From assembly GCF_000520995.1 (NCBI RefSeq), contig NZ_JACA01000005.1, forward strand, positions 62,001 to 126,000: 64,000 nt of DNA, read 5' to 3'. Each line of letters starts with the position of its first letter. The stretch's first letter is position 1. The DNA is from Aquimarina macrocephali JAMB N27. Lineage in GTDB: Bacteria > Bacteroidota > Bacteroidia > Flavobacteriales > Flavobacteriaceae. This document shows, piece after piece, positions 1-10,732 of this stretch. Below the pieces are notes generated by a model. The model was not told the DNA's origin and made no database searches. It worked only from the letters and a program-made list of their open reading frames with translations. The position numbers and the translations under genes are program-made.

Positions 1-1
1 A

Positions 2-670
2 TCTTTAAATAAAAAAGTATATTACCAGATTGTTGCTGTAGATCAGCGCTTTAATATGTCTGAGTATTCTGAAAAACTTACCTTAAAAAAACCAGATGTT
101 GTGCCACCTTCTTCTCCAGTATTCGAAGAATATAAAGTAATTGATAAAGGGGTATTTCTAAAATGGATTAATAGCTCAAGCGATGATGTTAGTCATCATC
201 AATTGTATCGCCAAAACACAAATGAAGCCGATAAAGGATGGCAGTTATTATTCGAAACAGATACCATTAGTTCATATACCGATACAGAGCTAGAATCAAA
301 TCAAAGGTATCGATATGCTATTTTCGCCCAGGATGATAGTGGATTAGTATCGGCACCTTCTGTACCGATTACCGTTGTGATTAAGAATGTTGATTTAGAT
401 GAGGTAATTAAAGGATTTTCGGGAACGGTAGATAGGGTAAGCAAGAAAATTAACTTATCGTGGCGTGTAACAACCAAAGAAGTGCATGAGGTATTGATAT
501 ATAAATCAAAAGAGAATGAGACACCTGTATTGTGGAAACAACTTTTGTCATCAAAAACAAATTTGATAGACACTAATATTTCTCCTAACAATACCTATGT
601 ATACCATATAAAACCTTTCCTAAAAGCAGGAGGCTATGCTACTATGGAAACGATTAAAATAAAATATTAA
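2..670 (+). CDS. Fibronectin type III domain protein, C-terminal part (5' end outside window)
   Basis: The reading frame is open from the left edge, so the first in-window ATG (56) is internal. The residues before it (YYQIVAVDQRFN) look like the end of an FN3 beta-sandwich. Two more FN3-like modules follow, one around YKVIDKGVFLKW to SAPSVPITV and one around SGTVDRVSKKINLSW to the end. The WQLLFETDTISSYTDTEL and NQRYRYAIFAQDDSG segments are typical FN3 strands. The protein stops without a visible T9SS sorting domain. It ends 3 nt before the next gene, so it is probably co-transcribed with the exported proteins downstream. The role is inferred as a cell-surface or secreted binding protein. Confidence is high for a real truncated CDS and moderate for function. 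Confidence 0.85.
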   Translation, partial: SLNKKVYYQIVAVDQRFNMSEYSEKLTLKKPDVVPPSSPVFEEYKVIDKGVFLKWINSSSDDVSHHQLYRQNTNEADKGWQLLFETDTISSYTDTELESNQRYRYAIFAQDDSGLVSAPSVPITVVIKNVDLDEVIKGFSGTVDRVSKKINLSWRVTTKEVHEVLIYKSKENETPVLWKQLLSSKTNLIDTNISPNNTYVYHIKPFLKAGGYATMETIKIKY

Positions 671-673
671 GAG

Positions 674-3600
674 ATGAAAAAGATAGTTTATATACTTTTT
701 ACGACTTTTTTCTTATTATTAGGAACCTCTGGTATTGCTCAAAGTTATGAGCTTACAATAGGAGGATATGTTGGAGATGGTAGCCCTGGAACAAGTTGTG
801 GTTCTGGCTCCAAAGGGTTGCAATATATAGAAGCAACATATGCAAATGGAACGAAAACAAGAATTTTTGACCCGGGAGTGTATGAGAATAAACCTTTAGT
901 AATGACCCCGGTTACTTTTAATGAAAACAATAAAATTGTACACTTACGTTTTCATACAAATAAACGAAGAAGAAACTCAATAGGTAATTGTAAATCTAAA
1001 CGAAGAGATGGTAATATTAATATTACTGGATGTTATTATAGAGATTACAATTTTAGTGAGTTTTCACCAACTCCATCTGCTGTACCTGGAAATGCTATTA
1101 TAAATGTACGACCCATTATTACATTAAATACTTCTGCAGTTTCTGATATTATAGGATATGAAGATTCGTTTGAAGTAACTGCAACTGCCGGATTTAATAC
1201 TGGAGTTTATAAATGGCAATATCAATTATCGTCTGGTGCTGTTAATCCTAATGGCACATGGCAAAATATTCCTTTGCCAGCAATACCAAATGTATTTAGA
1301 GCAATACCACAGGATTTTTTACCAAAATCCGCAATAGGGCAAAATATATATTTTAGGATTTTACCCTGTGCAGATAAACCATCAGAAAATATTGTTAGCT
1401 TTAGATTGCGAAGATCTGCGCCTCATATTGTTTCACCTCCAACAACTACAGATGTTAGTTGTTATGATAGTATTGATGGCGAAGTAAGAGTAACTTTTGA
1501 CAGAGCATTAGAACCAGGAGATAATTTGGGAATAGCTGTAAGCGATATGTCAAGGCCAATAGGAACTGATCCAGATGGTAATACAATTTATGCTGCTGTA
1601 AAATCATATTCTAATATTTCACTTGATGGGACTAACAGCTACGTTTTAACAGGGCTTCCACCTAGTACTGCCGGTTTTAAATTAGATATGATAGGAGGGT
1701 ATAACGGATTTGTATATTACACAGGAGATACAAGTCATACGGCTATTGTAAATATAAATAAACCTACCCCGGTTTCTTTTGAAGTTACAGAAATCGTAGA
1801 TGTATGGTGTAATGATGGTGATACAGATATTAATAATAATACTGATGGAGAAATACATCTAAGTGCGGCTGGAGGTGGTACGGGACAATATGAATATGCT
1901 ATAAAAGAAGCAGGAGCATCCTCTTTAACATGGCTACCTTTTGTAAATGCTAGTACCCATATTATAACAGGTTTAAAACCGGTTACTTATGAAGTGCAGG
2001 TGCGTAAAAAGGTTAGAGGTGGAAATGTATATTGTGTCGCCAGAGAACAAATAAATGTTGCAGGAGAAATTAGACTGGGAGACGATATCGTAGAGTCTGA
2101 AATCATAGAAGAACCAGGTGAACCATTACAGGTAGAATTGTTAGAATATAAAGAACCGACAGCCTATGGTTTTTTAGATGGTTTTTTTAAAGTTCGAATT
2201 TTTGGAGGAACCGCATTAAATGATGATAGTTATACTTTTGAATGGAAAGATAATTCTGGAAATATACTAACTACTACGACAACAAGTGTATTGCCAGGAA
2301 ACCAGGGATATCAGATAATATTACATTCCATTGGTGAGGGAGTATATAATTTAAGTGCACGAGATGCTAACTATAATGCTGCCACATACAAAGATGGATG
2401 CTTCTTTACCAATATTGAATATAATCTGGAACAACCCGAACCACTTGAGGTAACCATAGAAATTTATAATCCTATTTCATGTAATATTGATAACGAATAT
2501 AGTGATGGCTTTGATTTTAATACTCCTCTGGGAATTCCAGATCAATTTCAGGATGGAGCACTGGTGGTGCATGCAAAGGGAGGTGTGAAATTTGATAATA
2601 CCATTGCTAATCCAGGAGAATGTAGAGTTAATTTTATGCCATATTGTTACCGATGGAAAAAGAATGTAGGAGGTGTTTGGCAAAATATTGCAGTAAATGA
2701 TAGTATTATAGAGAATCAAAGTGTAGGCAATTATGCTTTAAATGTAGAAGATAAAAACGGTATTGTATTAGGAACCTATGAGGCATATACAGATGTAGAT
2801 GGTACCAGACAATATAGATTAGTTCAGGCTATTGATAGCACAAAATATTTATCACAACCCGATAAACTAGGGATTTCTTTTACAAATACGGTTGTCACAT
2901 GTGCTAATGGAGACGATGCAGAAGCAACGACTTTTGTTGTTGGAGGAACACCGCCATATACATACGAATGGAGTAATGGAGAAACTACTCCAACAATAAC
3001 CAATCTTATAGCAGGAACATATTTGATTTTTGTTACAGATGCTAAGGGTTGTCAAATAGAAGGAAGCGTAAAAATCGATCAGCCTGGCGGACTTGAAATA
3101 AACCCCATATCGGTAATATCTCCAACATGTTTTGAAGGTAATGATGGGCAAATCGAGGTAGAGATTAAAGGAGGGAATCCACCATATAATTATACATGGA
3201 GTACAGGTAGTACTTCTACATTTATTAATGGATTATCCTCAGGAACATATAGAATAGAGGTAACAGATAATAAAGGATGTAAAGCATTTTATGAAGAAAA
3301 GTTAATAGATCCCGATCCTATTATAGTGAATTTAGAAGAAAAACGTTCACTCTGTAAGGATCAATCACTTATTCTTGATATTGCGATCAATGACCCTGGA
3401 GCAACCTATTCATGGTTTAGCGAAAATGGATTTACAAGTTCAGCAAGTACTGTCGAGATTACAGAGGCAGGAAGATATGTAGCTACAATTACCAGCAGTC
3501 TTGGATGTATAGGAATCGGAGATATAGAAGTTGAGGTTTTTGATACCCCAATAGATTCTGATTTCTTAATTACAACACAAGCATATACCGATGAAGAGGT

Positions 3601-4084
3601 AATATTAGTTAATGTGAGTGAGCCTATAGGAGAAACTGTAGAGTGGACAATTCCTGAAGGAGTAGAAGTTGTTTTAGAAAGCAAAGAAAAATTAATACTC
3701 AAGTTTGAGAAAGAAGGCCCATATGATATTAATTTAAGATCGTATCAAATAGATTGCTACCAAGACTTTACAAAAACTATTTTGGTTCAACCGGCTATAG
3801 AAGCTCCAGAACAATTTGCTTCTCAAGGGGAATTTATAGAAGAGTTTATAGTCTATCCTAACCCTAATGGAGGTTCTTTTAAAACAAAGATCAGTTTGGC
3901 AGAAGAGTCTAATATCACATTAAAAATAGTAAACCTAATGTCGGGCGCAACAATGCATGAACGTGTAGAAAAAAACAACCTTGATTTTTTACTAGATTAT
4001 TCTCTTACACTACCCACAGGAGTGTATTTGATGTTATTAGAAACTCCAAAAGGATCAGAAACCCGTAAACTAGTGTTTGAGTAA
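674..4084 (+). CDS. SprB-repeat surface protein with T9SS type A C-terminal sorting domain
   Basis: This is a 1136-aa exported protein. Residues 1-22 form a signal peptide ending ...SGIAQ. The body holds repeats of the SprB type, best seen from C743 and C819 (C-x-G-x-D/E-A/G ... GGTPPYTYEWSNG ... I-x-NL-x-x-GTY-x-x-x-VTD-x-KGC). More divergent copies start near C263 and C380. The last ~75 residues contain YPNPN at 1061 followed by beta-strands and GVYLMLLE, the type A sorting domain recognised by the type IX secretion system. Family knowledge says such proteins cross the outer membrane by T9SS and are displayed or released, as for the gliding adhesin SprB. This one is far shorter than SprB. 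It sits 3 nt after the FN3 gene and 42 nt before the PKD lipoprotein start. Function as adhesin or binding scaffold is inferred. Confidence 0.9.
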   Translation: MKKIVYILFTTFFLLLGTSGIAQSYELTIGGYVGDGSPGTSCGSGSKGLQYIEATYANGTKTRIFDPGVYENKPLVMTPVTFNENNKIVHLRFHTNKRRRNSIGNCKSKRRDGNINITGCYYRDYNFSEFSPTPSAVPGNAIINVRPIITLNTSAVSDIIGYEDSFEVTATAGFNTGVYKWQYQLSSGAVNPNGTWQNIPLPAIPNVFRAIPQDFLPKSAIGQNIYFRILPCADKPSENIVSFRLRRSAPHIVSPPTTTDVSCYDSIDGEVRVTFDRALEPGDNLGIAVSDMSRPIGTDPDGNTIYAAVKSYSNISLDGTNSYVLTGLPPSTAGFKLDMIGGYNGFVYYTGDTSHTAIVNINKPTPVSFEVTEIVDVWCNDGDTDINNNTDGEIHLSAAGGGTGQYEYAIKEAGASSLTWLPFVNASTHIITGLKPVTYEVQVRKKVRGGNVYCVAREQINVAGEIRLGDDIVESEIIEEPGEPLQVELLEYKEPTAYGFLDGFFKVRIFGGTALNDDSYTFEWKDNSGNILTTTTTSVLPGNQGYQIILHSIGEGVYNLSARDANYNAATYKDGCFFTNIEYNLEQPEPLEVTIEIYNPISCNIDNEYSDGFDFNTPLGIPDQFQDGALVVHAKGGVKFDNTIANPGECRVNFMPYCYRWKKNVGGVWQNIAVNDSIIENQSVGNYALNVEDKNGIVLGTYEAYTDVDGTRQYRLVQAIDSTKYLSQPDKLGISFTNTVVTCANGDDAEATTFVVGGTPPYTYEWSNGETTPTITNLIAGTYLIFVTDAKGCQIEGSVKIDQPGGLEINPISVISPTCFEGNDGQIEVEIKGGNPPYNYTWSTGSTSTFINGLSSGTYRIEVTDNKGCKAFYEEKLIDPDPIIVNLEEKRSLCKDQSLILDIAINDPGATYSWFSENGFTSSASTVEITEAGRYVATITSSLGCIGIGDIEVEVFDTPIDSDFLITTQAYTDEEVILVNVSEPIGETVEWTIPEGVEVVLESKEKLILKFEKEGPYDINLRSYQIDCYQDFTKTILVQPAIEAPEQFASQGEFIEEFIVYPNPNGGSFKTKISLAEESNITLKIVNLMSGATMHERVEKNNLDFLLDYSLTLPTGVYLMLLETPKGSETRKLVFE

Positions 4085-4126
4085 TTCTTTTTTATTACGA
4101 AGAGTTTGTTGAAATGCTTTTATGAT

Positions 4127-5470
4127 ATGAATAAAATAATCTACATATTATCTATACTTTGCCTTTTTGGTTGTGCCAAAGAAGAGGCAATACCCGTCAT
4201 TACTGATTTCGAATTTGAAGTTTTTAATGATGATTTTTCAATACCAGTTCAGGTTGTTTTTTTTAATAGAACAAAAGGAGGAGAAGATTATGAATGGACT
4301 TTTGAAGGAGGAGTACCTTCCAGATCTGTAAATCGTAATCCGGGAGTCATTCAATATGATGCAAAAGGAGTGTATACTATTGAGCTTACAGCAACTAATC
4401 AGGATGGATCACAAGGTACAAAAACTTTAGAAATACGAATTGATGATCCGGTGGTTATTGATTTTGAAATCACAAATCTGGTAGATAATTTCTCTCCGGC
4501 TAGTTATACAATACAAAATAACTCTTCTGGAGCGGATAGTTTTTCCTGGACTTTTGAAGGAGGAACTCCGGCAAGCTCTACCGATCGCGATCCGGGAGAA
4601 GTAGTGTTTACAGAGCCTGGAGATCATGTGATTAGACTAGAAGTAGGTAACGGGCGAGAAACGTATGATTTGCAAAAAACGATTACTGTTGCTCCATTTC
4701 TAGTGTCAGATTTCGAGTATCAGATAGCTTTTGATGACGACGATTTTCAAATACCTGCTCGTGTACAATTTCAAAATAATTCAATTAGTGCTACCTCATA
4801 TCAATGGACTTTTGAAGGAACTGTTTCTTCTTCTTCCGCAGAAGAAAATCCAGAGATAATATTTACTCAAGAAGGGGCCCAAACTATAAGATTAACGGCC
4901 TTTAATGGAAAAGATACAAAGACCATCACTAAACAGATCGAATTTTTCACAAATACAAATCTTAGAGAATTAAATGATATTAGGTTTGGGATTAATACAG
5001 CTCATACTGCGAATACAAGAGGCAGTTTTTATACCATAGCAAAGCGTATACTATTTACAGCTAATGAGATAACACCAGGTGTTGAACAAGATATTGATTT
5101 GGTTTTCTTTGGTTTAAGCAACACTTTTAATCGCAATCGATTTGTGAGTCCTGATCAATTATCAGGAACTACTTTTGATGAATTACAAAGCCCCAAAAAC
5201 ACAATTTTCATTAATTCTCAGGAATTGTGCAGTTGTTCTGCTTCATTAACACCAGTACAGTTTGATGCTATGCAGGATGATACATTGTTAAATAATCTGG
5301 TGATAACTGAAACCCCGGGAGGGTTACAAGATTTTGATAATACGACGGTACCAAGAATTGTTCTTTTTCAAACTAAGGAAGGAAAGAAAGGAGCTATTAA
5401 GATTAAGAATTTTGTAGAGGATGGACAGAATTCCTACATACTGGTGGATATTAAAGTTCAAAAAGAGTAA
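4127..5470 (+). CDS. PKD-domain lipoprotein
   Basis: I chose the ATG at 4127, not the upstream TTG at 4106, because it puts the signal peptide at the N-terminus: MNKIIYILSILCLFGC, a lipobox with the acylated Cys at residue 16. Three PKD-like beta-sandwich repeats follow, at about 22-108, 112-196 and 200-285. Each carries a WTFEGG or WTFEGT core and a final IRL/IEL-x-A-x-NG/NQ strand. The last ~160 residues form a separate module that I do not recognise; it contains a CSCSASL stretch. The protein should be anchored in the outer membrane. The next gene begins 4 nt after its stop, so the two are tightly coupled. It may present or tether the large secreted protein downstream (inference). Confidence 0.85.
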   Translation: MNKIIYILSILCLFGCAKEEAIPVITDFEFEVFNDDFSIPVQVVFFNRTKGGEDYEWTFEGGVPSRSVNRNPGVIQYDAKGVYTIELTATNQDGSQGTKTLEIRIDDPVVIDFEITNLVDNFSPASYTIQNNSSGADSFSWTFEGGTPASSTDRDPGEVVFTEPGDHVIRLEVGNGRETYDLQKTITVAPFLVSDFEYQIAFDDDDFQIPARVQFQNNSISATSYQWTFEGTVSSSSAEENPEIIFTQEGAQTIRLTAFNGKDTKTITKQIEFFTNTNLRELNDIRFGINTAHTANTRGSFYTIAKRILFTANEITPGVEQDIDLVFFGLSNTFNRNRFVSPDQLSGTTFDELQSPKNTIFINSQELCSCSASLTPVQFDAMQDDTLLNNLVITETPGGLQDFDNTTVPRIVLFQTKEGKKGAIKIKNFVEDGQNSYILVDIKVQKE

Positions 5471-5474
5471 TTGT

Positions 5475-8400
5475 ATGAGTATAAGTATGATAAATAGGAT
5501 AAAGAGTTCAGCTATGCTTAAAACACACAGATATTATAGTATACTAGTAGTGTTCTTGTTTTCTTATGCATTACAGGCACAGGTTTTCCCAGTAAGTGTT
5601 ACTCCGCAAATAATACCTCCATATAGCTTAAAACTATCAGAGTATAATACAGCCTCATCAGATAAGTTAATACTTAATTTACTACTAACCGATATTACAG
5701 AATCTAATAGACAAGTGCGTTTAAAATTCTTTGTAGAAAATAATGCAGGTTTGTCTATCCAAAGTAATGATGTAGTGATCGGAGCTAATCCGATTTTCCT
5801 GGATGGTGGGATACCATTACGATTAACTAATTTAGATTTACAACCTTATTTTGCCCTTCAGAATTTAAGAGGAATTAACCCGCAGCAATATAGTGTGCCT
5901 TTACCAGAAGGCTTGTATCGTTTTTGTTTTGAAGTATATGACGCGCAATCGGGGCAACAGATTTCTCGAAAAAGCTGTGCTACAGTTTATTTAGTGCTTA
6001 ATGATCCGCCATTTTTAAATCTACCTAATCGAGGAGAACAAGTATTGATGCGAGATCCACAAAATATTATTTTTCAGTGGACTCCTCGTCATCTTAATGC
6101 TACAAATGTAGAATATGAGTTTACATTGGCAGAGCTTTGGGATAATCAAATGGATCCGCAAGCCGCATTCTTGGCTAGTCGACCATTGTATCAAACCAAT
6201 ACTTTTGCTACTACTTTGTTGTATGGACCTGCAGAAACTTCTTTACTGCCAGATAAAACGTATGGATGGAGAGTACGCGCCATGATAAGTGATGGGATCA
6301 GTGAAACCTCTGTGTTTAAAAATGACGGGTATAGTGAAATCTATTACTTTACCTATACCGGTAAATGTGCAGAACCAGAATATATATTGGCAGAGGCAAA
6401 AAATACAACCAGCGAAAAGATTTTATGGCAAGGAGTAGATCACTTGAGATATAACGTGCAATATCGTAAAAAGGATACAGAAAATGCGATTTGGTTTGAA
6501 GGAGGTACTATTAATGACTATACAACTATTTATAACCTGGAGCCTGCAACGACTTATGAGTTTAGAGTTGGGGGACAATGCCTGGATAATGGTCCGTTTA
6601 CCTATTCTCAAATCTATGAGTTTACCACCATACTGGCAGAAGACAAAGAATCAACTTATAATTGCGGTATTACCCCCGAGATTATTATTACCAATCAGGA
6701 TCCTTTAGAAAGGTTGGTAACAAACGAAGTATTTACTGCAGGAGATTTTCCGGTAACGGTAAAAGAAGTCAAAGGAGATAATGGCTCTTTTTCGGGATGG
6801 GGATATATTGTGGTTCCGTATTTACAGGATACTAAGTTAAAAGTGAGTTTTGATAATATTAGTATCAATACAGACTATCAACTTTTAGAAGGGATTGTAG
6901 TTACAGACTATGATGAAAACTGGGAAGGAATTGAATCTGTTAATGATGTGACAGAGGTCTTTGAAGGAGATAATGATCTAGAAGCTGTACAGCTTGATTA
7001 TGATATAACGATTAATGATATTCGAGTAAATGATGATGGTACTATAACCGTTACAGATCCGGTAACAGGAGCAATTTCTAAGTATCCTGGTGGAGATGAT
7101 GTGGTTATTATTGATAGTAATGGGGATATATATCATGTTGACGAAGATGGTAATATTAGACAGGGAGAGCCATTGGCAGATGGAGGAGGTGTGGATCCAC
7201 AAAATACATCTGGAGTTGATGAAAACGGAGATGTCTCTCAACTTTCTGCAAAAGGAATTAAAGTAGAGTTTATAGATGATAACAATTATGCTTATGGTTT
7301 TGATGCGATACCAGATGGACAAGAAAAATTAGCCAAGTATTATAAGCAGATAAAAGATGAAAAAGGAAAAGCATATAAGATTATCAATAAAGCAGTAGGA
7401 AATGGGGCCACAGATAAAATAAAAGCAAAAGTAACTATTACCGATAGTAACATTTCGATTAAGGATCTTGTGCTTAAAACTGGCAAAGGTGAGATTGTTA
7501 GATATGAAAGAGTATCAGGGGAAAATGAGATTATAGTAGAACTTAATGGGCATTATACCTTTGAGCATGAAAATATATATGCAACAATACAACCAAAGGG
7601 AGATACCAAACAGCAAACAATAGCAGGTGTATTTTCTCTTTGGCATTTATCTAAAAAGGATGTTAATGTAACAATCATACCGGTTAGTGGTGTATCATTA
7701 CCTAGTGAATCAGAACTTTCATCAAAGATCAATGCAATCTTTGGTAAAGCATCGGTTAATATTGACTTTACAATTGCTAGTGATTTTAAGGTAGATAAAT
7801 CTCTTTACGGAGGAGATACAGTACAGATGGGAGATAGTGGTTTCTTTACAAATTATACAGAGGACCAGAGATCTATTATCAATGCTTATAAATCGAAAGC
7901 AACTACGTCTATTAAATCGTACTACCTTTTTGTTTTCGGAAATAATATACAACCTAGCCGAAGTGGTGTTGCTGGTTTTATGCCAATTAAAAGACAATTT
8001 GGATTTATATTTAATAGTAACCTTTCAAAAGAGGAGGAGGGTAAAGATAATTTGGAAGGAACTATTTCTCATGAACTTGGTCATGGCGTTTTTGGATTAG
8101 AACATCCATTTACAGAGCTGAAAACATCAAAAGGAGCTACCAATTGGCTTATGGATTATGGTAATGGGATAGAATTATCACATTTGGATTGGGCACAAAT
8201 TCATAATCCTGATTTTAAATTATATCCATTTCAGGATGATGAAGAGGGAGAATATACGGATACAGAGTTTGTAGATAAGATATTTCAAATCATACGATGC
8301 GCTTATATAAATTCTGATATCGATGAAGATATTTCTTTTGACACATCAGTTTTTGGAAAATTAGGAACATTTCATACAGAATGGAAAGGAGATAAAATAT

Positions 8401-10670
8401 GGATCAAGATTGATAAAGGTAGTTTTAAAGGAAAGGCTTCATCTGTACCTGAAGAGATAGGAAAAAATAATAAAGAGAATCAAACTTGGCGTTATAGTTT
8501 ACAGTATAATAATGTAGAAATATATACACCAAGATACAGTACAGGATCAGATCCTGTAGAGTTAGAAAGAATACGTAAATACCTCTTTCCTGAAGATAAA
8601 TCACAGTTTAAAAAAGAAGCTGACGAGATTTTGACAGCAGTTCTTAACAAGAGCGAATTTACTGATGAAGATTTTGAAAGGTTAAAAGGTATAGCTAATT
8701 GTGGAGTACAATATTTTACAGCAGAACAGAGATATCTCATTATATCTAAAATAGTTAAAAATGAGAGTATCACAGAGTATTATGAAGATTTAATACTTGA
8801 TCTTCTAGAAACACCTCCTTTAAATAATGTCACGGATTTTTATAATGAGCTTTTGGGCTATTTTTTGGAGAAAAATGCTGAAGTGTTAGAAGAATTATTT
8901 ACAGATGTAGATGATGAAGGAGTAGGGGTTCTTTGGAAAGGAAGAGAGAATAACTACACTCGTTTTATCAATGTGTTAACCGATATCACATCTAAACTAA
9001 GTAATGATGTAAAGAAATGGCAAATTGTAAATTACATAATAAATAACGATTATGGTAATTTAGAAAATATTGAAAAGAAGGGGATTGTAAAGGTTTTATC
9101 CTCAATGAATGAAAACTCAGACATAGTTGGTAATGTCCCTGCCATCAGTGCATTATTTTTCGAGATGCTTATTGATGATTGTGAGACATTAAAAGAGTAT
9201 AAAATAATTTTTGACATTGCCAAAACACGAAACTCTAACAGAGAGTTATTTGCAGGTTTTACACAATCAGAATCTACAGTGCTAATAGAAAATCAGAAAG
9301 TAAGGGCTAAAGTCGAAGCTGAAATGAAAAAGTTTTCGTGGGTAAACCCTGTGATTTTTATTATTAAAGAGCTCTATAAGGATGAACGTGAAATTAAAGA
9401 AAGTGAGTTAAGTAAGTTTTATGCTTGGTCAAAATTTTTGAACGAAGATAAAAATAAGCACATAACAGATTTACTGGACTCTAATCCACAAAAGTATTTT
9501 AAAACCTTATTAGAACAAGCATCTATCTATCTGGATAATGCTCAAGGGGATAATGATAGCTTTTGGAACAGCATAAAAACGATTGATTGTGATAACAGAG
9601 AAGTAATAGTTGATCATATAAACGCTAATGAGAATACTGCATCTCTTAAAAAGGTAGCATTTGATAAAAAGATGAAATTACTTGAACAAATGTTTACTTG
9701 TAATTGGTTTGGTGTTTCTGATACTGACGCGGTTTTTAAGAATACTGAAGATGCCCTTATTAAATTGGTAGTCAGTTTTAAGCCTACCAGTTCTGAAGTA
9801 TTAAAAGGGATAGAAAAAGAGATAGGATTAAATGTGATTTATGATAAACTATATGGAGAAAGACTCAGTAAGTTTTTAGCTTGGATGGGATCTCAAATTA
9901 TAAGTAGTAATTATCAAAAACCGTTAAGGAAAAAAGATTTTTTTAAAGATGATGATGTAACTGTAAAAGATAAAGAAGGGGTATTAGCATTAGAAGCAGA
10001 TCTTTTTAATTTTAAAAACTTTTCTATAGATGAAATAGGGGAGAAAACAATAAAAATAACTCTGGAAGGAGAAGAAGAAGAGCTTAGCTACAACCGGATG
10101 GTTCCTGTTTATGTAGAAAGTAGTTTTACTTTTTTGGGTGAAAAATTTAAAAAAGGAAGTGTTTTACATATGCCATTGGTTCAGGCATTTGCAATGAGTA
10201 ACAGCAATAGAAATATAGTTTTAGAAAAAGGAGCTTGGGTAGCTGTTGATGTTGTTTCACTAGCTGTCGGAGTAGGGAGTATCAAAATCCTGTTTAGTGT
10301 TGGTAATGCAGTAAGGAAAGCAGTGGTTACCAGCGATTTATTAGGTTCTACAGCTGGTCTTTTGGCTAACGCACTTAATGAGGATGCCATTTCTGAGGAA
10401 ACAAGATTTCAATTAAACATGTTGTCAATAATAGCTTCTGTACCATTATTGGCTACTACATCAAAAAAAGTTGATGATATGATAACGGCCTTAGATGATA
10501 AAATTAGTAGCAATGCGGGGCTTAGTAATTCATCGAAACAAATTTTGGATGAACATATAGAAAACATTAAAAAAGGAATGAATTCTGATGTAATAAAGCA
10601 GAGTGAATTAGAAATTAGAGTTGATAATATCATAGCAAAAATCAAAAAGAATAACCCTAATTGTAAATAA
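5475..10670 (+). CDS. Giant secreted protein with FN3 domain and zincin (HExxH) motif
   Basis: The protein is 1731 aa. The start at 5475 lies 4 nt after the previous stop; an ATG at 5514 would give a tighter signal peptide (MLKTHRYYSILVVFLFSYALQAQ region) and is equally plausible. The first ~200 mature residues (TPQIIPPYSLKLSEY...) resemble the region called TANFOR in large Bacteroidota proteins, from memory only. An FN3 domain spans about 300-400. A metallopeptidase-like motif HELGHGVFGLEH begins at H866, preceded by GTIS and followed by a WLMDYGNG segment, like a Met-turn. The long C-terminal half is helical, with a hydrophobic patch at about 1588-1635 and a charged end. No T9SS sorting domain is visible. 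In Bacteroidota this architecture often carries polymorphic toxin tips. Here the tip is not recognisable. It precedes an ADP-ribosyltransferase gene by 62 nt. Confidence 0.8.
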   Translation: MSISMINRIKSSAMLKTHRYYSILVVFLFSYALQAQVFPVSVTPQIIPPYSLKLSEYNTASSDKLILNLLLTDITESNRQVRLKFFVENNAGLSIQSNDVVIGANPIFLDGGIPLRLTNLDLQPYFALQNLRGINPQQYSVPLPEGLYRFCFEVYDAQSGQQISRKSCATVYLVLNDPPFLNLPNRGEQVLMRDPQNIIFQWTPRHLNATNVEYEFTLAELWDNQMDPQAAFLASRPLYQTNTFATTLLYGPAETSLLPDKTYGWRVRAMISDGISETSVFKNDGYSEIYYFTYTGKCAEPEYILAEAKNTTSEKILWQGVDHLRYNVQYRKKDTENAIWFEGGTINDYTTIYNLEPATTYEFRVGGQCLDNGPFTYSQIYEFTTILAEDKESTYNCGITPEIIITNQDPLERLVTNEVFTAGDFPVTVKEVKGDNGSFSGWGYIVVPYLQDTKLKVSFDNISINTDYQLLEGIVVTDYDENWEGIESVNDVTEVFEGDNDLEAVQLDYDITINDIRVNDDGTITVTDPVTGAISKYPGGDDVVIIDSNGDIYHVDEDGNIRQGEPLADGGGVDPQNTSGVDENGDVSQLSAKGIKVEFIDDNNYAYGFDAIPDGQEKLAKYYKQIKDEKGKAYKIINKAVGNGATDKIKAKVTITDSNISIKDLVLKTGKGEIVRYERVSGENEIIVELNGHYTFEHENIYATIQPKGDTKQQTIAGVFSLWHLSKKDVNVTIIPVSGVSLPSESELSSKINAIFGKASVNIDFTIASDFKVDKSLYGGDTVQMGDSGFFTNYTEDQRSIINAYKSKATTSIKSYYLFVFGNNIQPSRSGVAGFMPIKRQFGFIFNSNLSKEEEGKDNLEGTISHELGHGVFGLEHPFTELKTSKGATNWLMDYGNGIELSHLDWAQIHNPDFKLYPFQDDEEGEYTDTEFVDKIFQIIRCAYINSDIDEDISFDTSVFGKLGTFHTEWKGDKIWIKIDKGSFKGKASSVPEEIGKNNKENQTWRYSLQYNNVEIYTPRYSTGSDPVELERIRKYLFPEDKSQFKKEADEILTAVLNKSEFTDEDFERLKGIANCGVQYFTAEQRYLIISKIVKNESITEYYEDLILDLLETPPLNNVTDFYNELLGYFLEKNAEVLEELFTDVDDEGVGVLWKGRENNYTRFINVLTDITSKLSNDVKKWQIVNYIINNDYGNLENIEKKGIVKVLSSMNENSDIVGNVPAISALFFEMLIDDCETLKEYKIIFDIAKTRNSNRELFAGFTQSESTVLIENQKVRAKVEAEMKKFSWVNPVIFIIKELYKDEREIKESELSKFYAWSKFLNEDKNKHITDLLDSNPQKYFKTLLEQASIYLDNAQGDNDSFWNSIKTIDCDNREVIVDHINANENTASLKKVAFDKKMKLLEQMFTCNWFGVSDTDAVFKNTEDALIKLVVSFKPTSSEVLKGIEKEIGLNVIYDKLYGERLSKFLAWMGSQIISSNYQKPLRKKDFFKDDDVTVKDKEGVLALEADLFNFKNFSIDEIGEKTIKITLEGEEEELSYNRMVPVYVESSFTFLGEKFKKGSVLHMPLVQAFAMSNSNRNIVLEKGAWVAVDVVSLAVGVGSIKILFSVGNAVRKAVVTSDLLGSTAGLLANALNEDAISEETRFQLNMLSIIASVPLLATTSKKVDDMITALDDKISSNAGLSNSSKQILDEHIENIKKGMNSDVIKQSELEIRVDNIIAKIKKNNPNCK

Positions 10671-10732
10671 AACTGGTAGTGTTTAATTTTTACAGTTTGA
10701 TTCTTATAAGAATTAGTATTGAAAACGAGAAT

